From Jannaschia maritima (GTDB lineage Bacteria > Pseudomonadota > Alphaproteobacteria > Rhodobacterales > Rhodobacteraceae): a stretch of DNA of 64,000 nucleotides. The position numbers and the translations under genes are program-made. This document shows positions 11,026 through 19,031 of this stretch, piece after piece; within the stretch, counting starts at the first letter, position 1, and every line of letters begins with the position of its first letter. The stretch spans positions 1 through 64,000 of the forward strand of contig NZ_JARGZA010000010.1 in NCBI RefSeq assembly GCF_030973515.1. Reading direction: 5' to 3'. The notes beneath the pieces are model-generated. The model worked only from the letters and a program-made list of their open reading frames with translations, did not search any database and had not been told where the DNA came from.

Positions 11026-11685
11026 TCACTCCTCCAACGCGAAGACGTCGCGCAGGAAGGCCAGCGCCACGGACAGCCCGTCCGGCGCGATCCCATGGCC
11101 GGTGCCCTTCATCACGTGGGCGAATATCTTCTCGAACCCCGCCTGCTCCAGCGCCTCCGCGGCCAGGGGCAGCGATTGGGGCGGCACGACCTCGTCGGCA
11201 TCGCCGTGGACCAGCAGCACGGGGGGCCGCGTCACGACCTCCTCGGCCAGGCGCTCCGGCGCCAGCAGGCGGCCCGAGAAGCCGACGATGCCCGCCACGC
11301 CCTCGGTCCGGCGGGGCCCGACATGCAGCGACATCATCGTGCCCTGGCTGAACCCGAACAGCGCCACAGCGGCCGGCGCGACCCCTTCGCGCGCGAAGGT
11401 CTCGTCCAGGAAGGCGTCCAGATCGGCCACCGCGCGCTCCATGCCGGCGGTCGCCTCCTCCTCCGACGATCCGTCGATCCAGGGGATGGGGAACCATTGG
11501 AACCCGGCCGGGTTCGCGGCGCTGACCTCCGGTGCGTCGGGGGCTATGAACGCGGTTCCCGGCAGATGCGGCATTAGGGGATCCGCAAGGCCGATCAGGT
11601 CGGCCCCGTTCGCCCCGTAACCGTGGACCAGCACGACCAGCCGGTCCGGCGCGTCGGGGCCCCGACGTTCGTAGTTCAGGCTCAT
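11026..11685 (-). CDS. Alpha/beta hydrolase, phospholipase/carboxylesterase family
   Basis: A 219-residue cytoplasmic esterase of the carboxylesterase 2 type. The oxyanion region is VVLVHGYGANGADLI near residue 17, the nucleophile Ser lies in the elbow GFSQGTMMS at about residues 110-118, the Asp in VHGDADEVVPP near 163, and the His in GTGHGI near 197. These form a complete catalytic triad. The substrate is not identifiable. Its ATG overlaps the stop of the upstream alkA-like gene as ATGA (11685-11682), implying translational coupling. A longer reading frame upstream in this frame is only the shadow of alkA. Confidence 0.9.
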   Translation of the reverse strand: MSLNYERRGPDAPDRLVVLVHGYGANGADLIGLADPLMPHLPGTAFIAPDAPEVSAANPAGFQWFPIPWIDGSSEEEATAGMERAVADLDAFLDETFAREGVAPAAVALFGFSQGTMMSLHVGPRRTEGVAGIVGFSGRLLAPERLAEEVVTRPPVLLVHGDADEVVPPQSLPLAAEALEQAGFEKIFAHVMKGTGHGIAPDGLSVALAFLRDVFALEE

Positions 11686-12305
11686 ATCACGCCCTCCCGC
11701 GCCTTCGCCCGGGCGTAGTAGTCCCACAGCAGCCGCGCCGCAACGGCCCGCCAGGGCGACCAGCGTTCCGCCATCGCGCGCAGGGCCCGCTCGGACGGCC
11801 GCTCCGTCAGGCCGAAGACCAGGCGTGCGCTCTCCTGCAGGGCCAGGTCGCCGGGCGCGAAGACGTCCGCGTGGCCCAGGCTGAACATCGCATAGATCTC
11901 CGCCGTCCAGCGACCGATCCCGGGCACCCGGACCAAGGTGTCCACCACCTCCTCCGTGGGGGCCGTGCGCAACCCCGCCCAGTCGATCCGCGCCGCGGCC
12001 AGCTCGCGCATGTACCGGATCTTCTGCCGGCTCAGGCCGCAGGCCCGAAGGTCGTCGTCGGTGGCCCACATCACCTTGCGCGGGCCGGTGAGGCCCGCAT
12101 CCCGCAGACGCCCGTTGATGACCCGCGCCGCGGCCACGCTGACCTGTTGGCCCACGATCGCGGCCTGCACCGCCTTGAACCCGTCCCCCCGCCGGCGCAG
12201 CGGCAAGGGCCCCGTGACCGCCAGGGCGGCCGCGAAGGCGGGATCGCGCGCCGCCAGCCAGGCCGCCCCTTCGGCGACGTCAGCCGGACCGTGGATGATC
12301 CGCAT
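11682..12305 (-). CDS. DNA-3-methyladenine glycosylase II (AlkA family)
   Basis: Excises alkylated bases from DNA to begin base-excision repair. The protein has 207 residues from the ATG at 12305 (MRIIHGPADV), or 219 from 12341. The helix-hairpin-helix VPGIGRWTAEIYAMF lies near residues 131-145, with the catalytic Asp in FAPGDLALQES at about residue 153. The N-terminal helix block GFKAVQAAIVGQQVS is typical. The short form lacks the N-terminal beta domain of E. coli AlkA, as in many alphaproteobacteria. It overlaps the 3' end of cobK by 26 nt and couples to the esterase by ATGA, so it sits in a cobalamin-gene transcript although its function is unrelated. Confidence 0.9.
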   Translation of the reverse strand: MRIIHGPADVAEGAAWLAARDPAFAAALAVTGPLPLRRRGDGFKAVQAAIVGQQVSVAAARVINGRLRDAGLTGPRKVMWATDDDLRACGLSRQKIRYMRELAAARIDWAGLRTAPTEEVVDTLVRVPGIGRWTAEIYAMFSLGHADVFAPGDLALQESARLVFGLTERPSERALRAMAERWSPWRAVAARLLWDYYARAKAREGVI

Positions 12306-13008
12306 GGGCGCGGAGGAAGGCGAAGGCGCGTTCGGGATCATGGGTCTCCTCCCCCGCCGCGGGCACGGGCGGGCGTTCGATCATGTGGACGGCGACGCCC
12401 AAACGGCGGGCCGCGTCCAGCTTGGCGCGTCCGGACCCGCCGCTGTTCTTGGCGACCAGATGCGTGACGTCCAGGTCCCGCATCGTCGCGACCTCCACAT
12501 CCTCGTCGGCGGGCAGCCCCACGATCCACGCCGCGCGGCGATCGGGCGGCGCGGGATCGACGCGGCGGCACCATCGCCGCGCGCCCGCCCCCGCCAGCGC
12601 GTCCAGCGTGCCGGGCCCGGACGCGATCAGCAGCCGGGCGTCGGGCGGGATCGCGCGCGCGACGGCGCCCGCGTCCGGATGCAGCCGCCAGCCCGGTTCG
12701 ACCGGCCAGGGCGGGCGGGTCAGGCGCAGGTGCGGAACGCCCTCCGCCGCGCAGATCGTGGCGGCGCGGCGGGACATGGTCGCCGCGAAGGGATGCGTGG
12801 CATCCAGCACGGCGCCGACCCCGGCCAGGGCGGCCCGGAACCCGTCGTCGCCCCCGAAGCCGCCCACGCGCACCGGAACGCCCAGGTCGGGCCGCGCCGT
12901 CCGCCCGGCGAGCGAGGCTAGGACGTCCAGCCCTGCCGCCGCCGCCCGGCCGCACAGCGCGCGCGCCTCGCGCGTGCCGGCCAGGATCAGGACGGGTCTA
13001 GGGAGCAT
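12280..13008 (-). CDS. cobK: Precorrin-6A reductase
   Basis: Reduces the macrocycle of precorrin-6A (or cobalt-precorrin-6A) with NADPH in cobalamin synthesis. The 242 residues are typical. The N-terminal LILAGTREARAL and the block VLDATHPFAATMSRRA near residues 69-84 are characteristic. Later come LLIASGPGTLDAL and DVTHLVAKNSGGSGRAKLDAA, where the substrate and NADPH bind in the family. Its start overlaps the end of cbiD by 11 nt and its 3' end overlaps the alkA-like gene, giving a tightly packed minus-strand operon cbiD-cobK-alkA-esterase, divergent from cobA-cobB. Confidence 0.93.
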   Translation of the reverse strand: MLPRPVLILAGTREARALCGRAAAAGLDVLASLAGRTARPDLGVPVRVGGFGGDDGFRAALAGVGAVLDATHPFAATMSRRAATICAAEGVPHLRLTRPPWPVEPGWRLHPDAGAVARAIPPDARLLIASGPGTLDALAGAGARRWCRRVDPAPPDRRAAWIVGLPADEDVEVATMRDLDVTHLVAKNSGGSGRAKLDAARRLGVAVHMIERPPVPAAGEETHDPERAFAFLRAHADHPRSG

Positions 13009-14020
13009 GGGCCAGCACCGTGCCCGCCCGGTCGATCACCACCACGTCCACGTCCGCCGCGACGATCCCGCCGACCCGCGCCCGCGCCCGGTCCGCCACG
13101 ATCCGGGCCAGTACGGGCGCCCGGCCCACCGCCTCCAACGCCGTGTTGCATCCCGTCAGGTCCGATCCGGCCCAATCCGACAGCGCCCGGAAGTCCACCC
13201 GGGAGCGTCCGGAATGAAGGTCCAGCGCACCCTGCGCCAGCTTCGTCATCTTGCCGATGCCGCCGCCCACCGTGACGCGCGGCACGGGGTGCTTCGCCAG
13301 GTACTTCAGCAGCCCCCCCGCGAAGTCGCCCATGTCCAGCATCGCGTGGTCCGGCAGGCCGTGCATCGTCTGCACCACCCGCTCGGACGTGGCGCCCGTG
13401 CAGCCGGCAACGTGATCCAGGCCGCTCGCGCGCGCCACGTCCACGCCGCGGTGGATCGACGCGATCCAGGCCGCGCAGCTGAACGGCCGGACGATCCCCG
13501 TCGTGCCGAGGATCGACAGGCCGCCCGCGATGCCCAGGCGCGGGTTCCAGGTGCGCTCCGCGATGGCCGCGCCCCCGGGGATGGCGACCGTGATCGCGAC
13601 GTCCGGGGACCGCTCGAACCGGACCGCCAGTTCAGCGACCACCTCGTCCATCATGGCGCGCGGGACCGGGTTGATGGCAGGCTCCCCCACCGCCAGCGGC
13701 AGGCCAGGCTTCGTCACCGTCCCCACCCCCTCGCCCGCGCGGAACACGACGCCGCCCGCCGACGGCGTCACCCGGACCCGCACCGTGGCCCCGTGGGTCA
13801 CGTCCGGGTCGTCGCCCGCATCCTTGACGATCCCGGCCTCCGCCCATCCGTCGCCCCGCCGGGCGTCCACGACCGCAAAGCGCGGGGTCTGCCCGCGCGG
13901 CAGCGCGATGGTCACCGCATCGGGCAACGCCCCGCCCCACAGGCCCGTCAGGGCCGCCTTGCAGGCCGCCGTGGCGCAGGCGCCCGTCGTGAACCCGGTG
14001 CGAAGGGGGGCATCCGTCAT
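12998..14020 (-). CDS. cbiD: Cobalt-precorrin-5B C1-methyltransferase
   Basis: S-adenosylmethionine-dependent methylation of the corrin ring at C-1. The 340 residues start at MTDAPLRTGFTTGACATAA; the TGFTTGACATAA block at residues 8-19 is the family hallmark. Later come GEPAINPVPRAMM, GGLSILGTTGIVRPFS near 178-193, and HAMLDMGDFAGGLLKYL. I reject the longer 366-codon frame because the family begins at this ATG. CbiD belongs to the anaerobic route by name, while the aerobic route normally uses CobF. Its pairing with cobK, cobA and cobB here suggests the mixed pathway known in Rhodobacter-like bacteria. Confidence 0.93.
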   Translation of the reverse strand: MTDAPLRTGFTTGACATAACKAALTGLWGGALPDAVTIALPRGQTPRFAVVDARRGDGWAEAGIVKDAGDDPDVTHGATVRVRVTPSAGGVVFRAGEGVGTVTKPGLPLAVGEPAINPVPRAMMDEVVAELAVRFERSPDVAITVAIPGGAAIAERTWNPRLGIAGGLSILGTTGIVRPFSCAAWIASIHRGVDVARASGLDHVAGCTGATSERVVQTMHGLPDHAMLDMGDFAGGLLKYLAKHPVPRVTVGGGIGKMTKLAQGALDLHSGRSRVDFRALSDWAGSDLTGCNTALEAVGRAPVLARIVADRARARVGGIVAADVDVVVIDRAGTVLAHAP

Positions 14021-14096
14021 GCCATCCGTCGTGCCACGCCCCGCACGGGTCGCCAACACGCTTTCCATCGGGTCCGATGCGCTCCATGAACGGTCC

Positions 14097-14939
14097 ATGA
14101 CCGACCTGCCCCGCCACGACTGGCCCCGATTCGAGCCCGGATGGGTCTGGCTCTGCGGTGCGGGGCCGGGCGATCCGGGGTTGCTGACCCTGCACGCCCT
14201 GAACGCGCTGCGGCAGGCGGACGTCGTGGTCTACGACGCGCTCGTCCACGACGGCATCCTGGATTGGGCCCCGGGGGCGGAGCAGGTTTTCGCGGGCAAG
14301 CGCGGCGGCAAGCCCAGCCCCAAGCAGCGCGACATCTCGCTGCGTCTGATCGAGCTGGCGCGCGCGGGCCGCCGCGTCCTGCGCCTAAAGGGCGGCGACC
14401 CCTTCGTGTTCGGCCGCGGGGGCGAGGAGGCGCAGACCCTCGTGCAGCACGGGATCCCCATCCGCGTGATCCCGGGCATCACGGCGGGCATCGCGGGACT
14501 GGCCTATGCCGGAATCCCCGTCACGCACCGCGACGTGAACCAATCCGTGACCTTCGTCACGGGCCACGACGCGACCGGCAACCAGACCGCCAGCCTTGAC
14601 TGGGACGGCATCGCCCGGGGCAGCCAGGTCATCGTGATCTACATGGGCATGAAGCACCTGGACGGCATCGCCAGCAAGCTGATCGCCGCCGGCCGCGACC
14701 CGGCCGAACCCGTCGCGATCACCACGACCGCCACGCTGGACGCCCAGCGCACGATCGAGACGACGCTCGGCACCTGCGCCGCCGACGCCCGCGACGCGGA
14801 CCTGGAACCGCCCGCAATCATCTGCGTGGGCCACGCCGTCGCCATGCGGCAGGTGCTGGAATGGCGCGCGATGGCCGGCGGCGACCCGCCCCGGAACCTC
14901 GACCCCCTGGGCCGGGGGAGACCGGCGCAATCCGCCTGA
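14097..14939 (+). CDS. cobA: Uroporphyrinogen-III C-methyltransferase
   Basis: Methylates uroporphyrinogen III at C-2 and C-7 to precorrin-2, the branch point to cobalamin and siroheme. The 280 residues have no siroheme-synthase (CysG) dehydrogenase domain. Family blocks are WLCGAGPGDPGLLTLHAL near residue 17, ADVVVYDALV near 41, GKRGGKPSPKQ near 62, LRLKGGDPFVFGRGGEE near 88-104, and VIPGITAGIAGLAYAGIPVTHR near 123. The ATG at 14097 opens the conserved part. It is divergent from cbiD across 76 nt. cobB begins 1 nt after its TGA, so the two are co-translated. Confidence 0.94.
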   Translation: MTDLPRHDWPRFEPGWVWLCGAGPGDPGLLTLHALNALRQADVVVYDALVHDGILDWAPGAEQVFAGKRGGKPSPKQRDISLRLIELARAGRRVLRLKGGDPFVFGRGGEEAQTLVQHGIPIRVIPGITAGIAGLAYAGIPVTHRDVNQSVTFVTGHDATGNQTASLDWDGIARGSQVIVIYMGMKHLDGIASKLIAAGRDPAEPVAITTTATLDAQRTIETTLGTCAADARDADLEPPAIICVGHAVAMRQVLEWRAMAGGDPPRNLDPLGRGRPAQSA

Positions 14940-14940
14940 C

Positions 14941-16185
14941 ATGCCCGGCCTGATCCTGGCCGCCCCGTCCTCGGGCGCGGGCAAGACCACCGTGACGCTG
15001 GGGCTGCTGCGGGCGCTGCGGGACGCGGGGCGCGACGTGCGCGGCGCCAAGTCGGGCCCGGACTACATCGACCCCCAGTTCCACCGCGCCGCCACGGGGC
15101 GTCCCTGCCCCAACCTCGACGCCTGGGCGATGGACGCGGACACCCTCCGCGCGCTGGCCGCCGGACCGGGCCTGTTGCTGATCGAGGGCGCGATGGGTCT
15201 GTTCGACGCGGCCCCCGACGGGCGGGGCGCGGTCGCGGACCTGGCGCGCCTGATGGACCTGCCCGTCGTGCTGGTCGTGGATGCGGCGCGCATGGCGCAG
15301 TCCGTGGCCCCCCTGGTCGCGGGCTTTGCGCGCCACGACCCCCGCGTCGACGTGGCCGGGATCATCCTGAACCGCGTCGGCAGCGACCGGCACGACGCCA
15401 TGCTGCGCGCGGCCTGCCCCCTGCCCGTCTTGGGCGCAGTCCGCCGCGACCCCGCGCTGTCCACCCCGTCTCGACACCTGGGCCTCGTCCAGGCGGGGGA
15501 GCGTCCCGACCTCGACGCGTTCCTGGCCCGTGCAGCCGAAAGCGTGGCCCGCAGCGTCGACCTCGACGCTCTGACGGCGCTCGCCCGCCCCCTGCCGGAC
15601 CCGGCCCCCATCCGCCTTCCGCCCCCGGCCGGAACCATCGCCGTCGCGCGCGACGACGCCTTCGCCTTCGCCTACCCTCACCTGCTCGACGCCTGGCACG
15701 CGGCGGGCGCGACCCTCCTCCCCTTCTCGCCCCTGGCGGACGAGCCCGCGCCGCCCGCCGACCTCGTGTACCTCCCCGGTGGCTATCCGGAGCTGCACGC
15801 CGGCCGCCTCGCCGCCAACGCCGCGTTCCTGGGCAGTCTGCGGGACCGCCCCGTCCACGGCGAATGCGGCGGCTACATGGTCATGGGCGACGCACTGACC
15901 GACGCGGACGGACGGAGCCACCGGATGGCGGGCCTCCTGCGGTTGGAGACGTCGTTCGCCCGGCCCCGCCTCCACCTGGGCTATCGCCGCCTGAGGGCGC
16001 GGGGCGGGCCCTTCGACGGCGCCTGGAACGGGCACGAATATCACTACGCCACGACCCTGCGCGCGCAGGGCGCGCCGCTCTACGACGCGGCGGACGCGAC
16101 CGGCGCGGCCCTGCCCCCGATGGGCCTGCGCGAGGGCGGGGCCACGGGGTCCTTCGCGCACCTCATCGCACCCGCCGGGATGTAG
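14941..16185 (+). CDS. cobB: Cobyrinate / hydrogenobyrinate a,c-diamide synthase
   Basis: ATP- and glutamine-dependent amidation of the a and c side chains of the corrin ring. The 414 residues fit the family. The N-terminal half has the P-loop-like LAAPSSGAGKTTVTLGL at residues 6-22 and AKSGPDYIDPQFH at 40-52. The C-terminal half is a class I glutamine amidotransferase with the nucleophilic Cys in HGECGGYMVMG near residue 308, preceded by YLPGGYPELHA, and a conserved GHEYHYATT near 364. It follows cobA with a 1-nt gap. I found no cobalamin riboswitch ahead of the pair. Confidence 0.93.
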   Translation: MPGLILAAPSSGAGKTTVTLGLLRALRDAGRDVRGAKSGPDYIDPQFHRAATGRPCPNLDAWAMDADTLRALAAGPGLLLIEGAMGLFDAAPDGRGAVADLARLMDLPVVLVVDAARMAQSVAPLVAGFARHDPRVDVAGIILNRVGSDRHDAMLRAACPLPVLGAVRRDPALSTPSRHLGLVQAGERPDLDAFLARAAESVARSVDLDALTALARPLPDPAPIRLPPPAGTIAVARDDAFAFAYPHLLDAWHAAGATLLPFSPLADEPAPPADLVYLPGGYPELHAGRLAANAAFLGSLRDRPVHGECGGYMVMGDALTDADGRSHRMAGLLRLETSFARPRLHLGYRRLRARGGPFDGAWNGHEYHYATTLRAQGAPLYDAADATGAALPPMGLREGGATGSFAHLIAPAGM

Positions 16186-16212
16186 CGGTACAATGCGATG
16201 CTGGACCCCCAT

Positions 16213-16233
16213 CCCCGCCGGGCGTAGGCGGGG
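16213..16233 (+). promoter_or_regulatory. Leader hairpin overlapping the ribosome site of the MFS gene
   Basis: CCCCGCC (16213-16219), 7-nt loop, GGCGGGG (16227-16233), then ACC and the ATG at 16237. The right arm contains the only G-rich sequence that could serve as a Shine-Dalgarno, so the fold would hide it. It may be an on/off control or a chance GC-rich stem. Confidence 0.35.
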
Positions 16234-16236
16234 ACC

Positions 16237-17463
16237 ATGACCACCCTCGCCGACACCCCGGACCCGGTCGACGACGCCCGCGCGCGGCGCAACGTCTGGA
16301 TCCTCGTGGCCGCCCAGGCGTTCCTTGGGGCGCAGATGTCGATGTACTTCGTGGTCGGCGGCCTGGCTGGCATGACGCTCGCGCCGACGCCCTTGCTGGC
16401 GACCCTGCCCATCAGCCTCATCGTCTTCGGCTCCATGACCACCGCGCCTTGGATCAGCCCCCTGATGCAGCGGCACGGACGGCGCGCGGGCTTCATGATC
16501 GGCAGCCTAGCGGGCGCGGTCGGCAGCCTGATCGGCATGGCGGGTCTGTGGACCGGGTCCTTCCCCGTCTTCCTGCTCGGCAGCTATGTCACGGGCATCT
16601 ACATGTCGACCTTGGGCTTCTATCGCTTCGCCGCCGCCGACACGGCGTCCGACGCGTTCAAGCCTAAGGCCATCAGCTACGTCATGGCGGGGGGCCTCCT
16701 GTCCGCGATCATCGGTCCGCAGCTGGTCAAGCTGACGGCCGAAACGACGGTGATCCCCTTCGTCGCGACCTATGGGGCGGCGGCGCTGATGAACCTGGCG
16801 GGGATGTGGCTGTTCCTAGCCCTGGACATCCCGCGCCCGGCGCCCCCGGCCCCCGGCACGGCGGCGGGGCGGACCAAGCTGCAACTGCTGTCGCAGCCCG
16901 CCATCGCGGTCAGCATCGTGTGCGCGATGGTCAGCTATGCGCTGATGAACCTCGTGATGACCTCCACCCCGCTCGCGGTCGTCGGCTGCGGCTTCGCGAC
17001 GGCCACGGCCGCCGACATCGTGTCCGCCCACGTGGTCGCGATGTACGCGCCGTCGTTCTTCACCGGCCACCTGATCGCGCGGTTCGGCGTCCGCACGATC
17101 GTGTCGACGGGCCTGATCCTCCTGGCGGCGGCGGGTCTGGTCGGCCTGTCCGGCGTGACGCTCGTCCACTTCTACGTCGCGCTGATCCTCTTGGGGCTCG
17201 GCTGGAACTTCGGCTTCATCGGCGCGACCACGATGCTGACCCGGGCGCACGCGCCGCACGAACGCGGCACCGTGCAGGGCATGAACGATGCCATCGTCTT
17301 CGGCTGCGTCACGATCGCGTCGCTGTCCTCGGGCGGACTGATGGGCACCGCGGTCGATGCGGTCGCGGGCTGGTCGGCGGTCAACTGGGCCATGGCGCCG
17401 TTCCTCGCGCTGGCGGGCGGCTCGCTCGTCTGGCTGGCCGCGCGGGGTCCGCGCCGCGCCTGA
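16237..17463 (+). CDS. Major facilitator superfamily permease
   Basis: A 408-residue inner-membrane transporter with about twelve hydrophobic helices. The first begins near residue 20 (WILVAAQAFLGAQMSMYFVVGG). A basic loop after helix 2 (LMQRHGRRAGFMIG) matches the MFS signature position between helices 2 and 3, and a second basic loop (IARFGVRTIV) lies in the C-terminal half. The substrate is unknown. It lies 51 nt after cobB on the same strand; that position is compatible with cobalamin- or cobalt-related transport but does not show it. A hairpin overlaps its ribosome-binding region. Confidence 0.82.
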   Translation: MTTLADTPDPVDDARARRNVWILVAAQAFLGAQMSMYFVVGGLAGMTLAPTPLLATLPISLIVFGSMTTAPWISPLMQRHGRRAGFMIGSLAGAVGSLIGMAGLWTGSFPVFLLGSYVTGIYMSTLGFYRFAAADTASDAFKPKAISYVMAGGLLSAIIGPQLVKLTAETTVIPFVATYGAAALMNLAGMWLFLALDIPRPAPPAPGTAAGRTKLQLLSQPAIAVSIVCAMVSYALMNLVMTSTPLAVVGCGFATATAADIVSAHVVAMYAPSFFTGHLIARFGVRTIVSTGLILLAAAGLVGLSGVTLVHFYVALILLGLGWNFGFIGATTMLTRAHAPHERGTVQGMNDAIVFGCVTIASLSSGGLMGTAVDAVAGWSAVNWAMAPFLALAGGSLVWLAARGPRRA

Positions 17464-17488
17464 TCGCCGGTGCGCGGCGGCGGAAAGG

Positions 17489-17532
17489 GCAGACGGTCCG
17501 CAGACGCGGAGCAGACGCGATGCAGACAGCCG
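17489..17532 (+). repeat. Four 11-bp-phased GCAGACG direct repeats upstream of mgtE
   Basis: Units start at 17489, 17500, 17511 and 17522. Each begins GCAGAC; the first three continue with G. The phase is exactly 11 bp. The array ends 69 nt before the mgtE ATG, and upstream of a weak promoter-like pair (CTTCCG, 17 nt, CTATCC). It shares unit and phase with the three-copy array before pgk. Likely an operator for a head-to-tail binding protein, by analogy with OmpR/PhoB-family sites. Confidence 0.6.
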
Positions 17533-17601
17533 TCGCGCCCCACTTCCGGCCCCCGGCCCGACCCGCTATCCCACCCCCACCACCCGGACGGAGGGTCCCC
17601 C

Positions 17602-18996
17602 ATGACCGATGACCAGACCACCATCGACCCCCCCGCGGAGGAGGAGCAGACCCTCGACGAGGCGCGCATCCGCCTGATCGCGCAGGCCATCGACGACGAG
17701 GACGCGCCCGCCGTCGACGCCCTGCTCGAACCCTTGCACGACGCGGACATCGCGGACCTGCTGGAACAGCTGGACGAGGACGACCGCCGCGCCCTCCTGC
17801 GCCTGTGGTCCGGCACGATCGACGGCGAGATCCTGTCCGAGTTGGACGAATCCCTGCGCGAGGAGGTGATCGAGGACCTGCCCCCGGAGGACGTCGCCGA
17901 AGCCGTCCGGGAACTCGACACCGACGACCTGGTCGACCTGATCGAAAACATCGAGGACGGGGACCGCGCCGACGCCATCATGGAGGCGCTGGACGATTCC
18001 GACCGCATCGCGGTCGAGCTGGCGTTGGGCTTCCCCGAATACTCCGCCGGCCGCCTGATGCAGCGCGAGGTCGTGACCGCGCCGTCCCATTGGACGGTGG
18101 AACAGGTCACGCGGCACATCCAGGCCATGGACGCGGGCGACCTGCCCCAGCAGTTCTATCACGTCGTCCTGATCGACCCGCGCCATCGGCCCGTCGGCTA
18201 TGTCACGCTGGGGCGCATCCTGTCGTCGTCCCCCGACACGCCGCTCGCTGACATCGAGGAAGACAGCTTCCGCACCTTCGAAGCGACCGATCCGGAATCC
18301 GAGGTCGCCTATGCGTTCAACCAGTACCACCTCATCTCCGCCCCCGTGGTGGACGAGGCCGACCGACTGCTGGGCATCATCACCATCGACGACGCCATCC
18401 GCATCCTCGACGAGGAGGCGGAGGAGGACATCCTCCGCCTTGCGGGCGTAGATTCGGAGGAGTCGCTGTCGAACCGCACGGTGGACGTCGTGCGCCGTCG
18501 CTTCCCCTGGCTGTTCGTGAACCTGGTCACGGCGATCCTAGCCTCCCTCGTCATCGCTCAGTTCGAGGACGTGCTGACCCAGATCGTGGCCCTGGCGGTG
18601 CTGATGCCCATCGTGGCCTCCATGGGCGGCAACGCGGGCACGCAGTCCCTGACCGTGGCCGTGCGCGCGCTCGCCACGCGCGACCTGACGGGCGCCAACG
18701 TCCTGCGCGTCATACGGCGGGAGGTCGTGGGCGGCGCCATCAATGGCTTGGCCTTCGCCGTCATCATGGGGATCGTCGGGATCGTCTGGTTCGGCGAGCC
18801 GATGCTGGGGCTCGTCATCGCGGTCGCGATGGTCATCAACCTCGCCGTCGCGGGCCTCGCGGGGGTGGGCGTGCCCGTCCTGCTGCAGAAGATCGGCGTC
18901 GATCCGGCCCTCGCATCGGGGGCGTTCGTCACCACCGTCACCGACGTCGTCGGCTTCTTCGCCTTCCTCGGCCTCGCGGCGATGTGGATGCTGTAG
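17602..18996 (+). CDS. mgtE: Magnesium transporter MgtE
   Basis: A Mg2+-gated Mg2+ channel in the inner membrane. The 464 residues are full length. The acidic N domain (residues ~20-150, repeats such as DADIADLLEQLDEDDRRALL) and two CBS domains (~155-280) form the cytosolic Mg2+ sensor. Five membrane helices follow from about residue 305, with the pore signature MPIVASMGGNAGTQSLTVAVR near 335-355. The ATG at 17602 has GGAGGG 8 nt upstream. An in-frame extension to 17470 would run through the 11-bp repeat array and is rejected. It converges on the RTX gene. Confidence 0.96.
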   Translation: MTDDQTTIDPPAEEEQTLDEARIRLIAQAIDDEDAPAVDALLEPLHDADIADLLEQLDEDDRRALLRLWSGTIDGEILSELDESLREEVIEDLPPEDVAEAVRELDTDDLVDLIENIEDGDRADAIMEALDDSDRIAVELALGFPEYSAGRLMQREVVTAPSHWTVEQVTRHIQAMDAGDLPQQFYHVVLIDPRHRPVGYVTLGRILSSSPDTPLADIEEDSFRTFEATDPESEVAYAFNQYHLISAPVVDEADRLLGIITIDDAIRILDEEAEEDILRLAGVDSEESLSNRTVDVVRRRFPWLFVNLVTAILASLVIAQFEDVLTQIVALAVLMPIVASMGGNAGTQSLTVAVRALATRDLTGANVLRVIRREVVGGAINGLAFAVIMGIVGIVWFGEPMLGLVIAVAMVINLAVAGLAGVGVPVLLQKIGVDPALASGAFVTTVTDVVGFFAFLGLAAMWML

Positions 18997-19020
18997 CGGG
19001 GCGCCCGGACCGGCGCCCCG
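18997..19020. terminator. GC-rich hairpin between convergent mgtE and RTX gene
   Basis: A perfect 9-bp stem CGGGGCGCC / GGCGCCCCG with a 6-nt loop, directly after the mgtE stop and 12 nt from the RTX stop. There is no T tract on either side, so it may only assist termination or protect mRNA ends. Confidence 0.45.
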
Positions 19021-19031
19021 CCCCCCGGGCG

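Noticed and set aside
14021..14096. Cobalamin riboswitch between cbiD and cobA
   Set aside because: The region is only 76 nt and I find no B12-box-like sequence or long structured leader.
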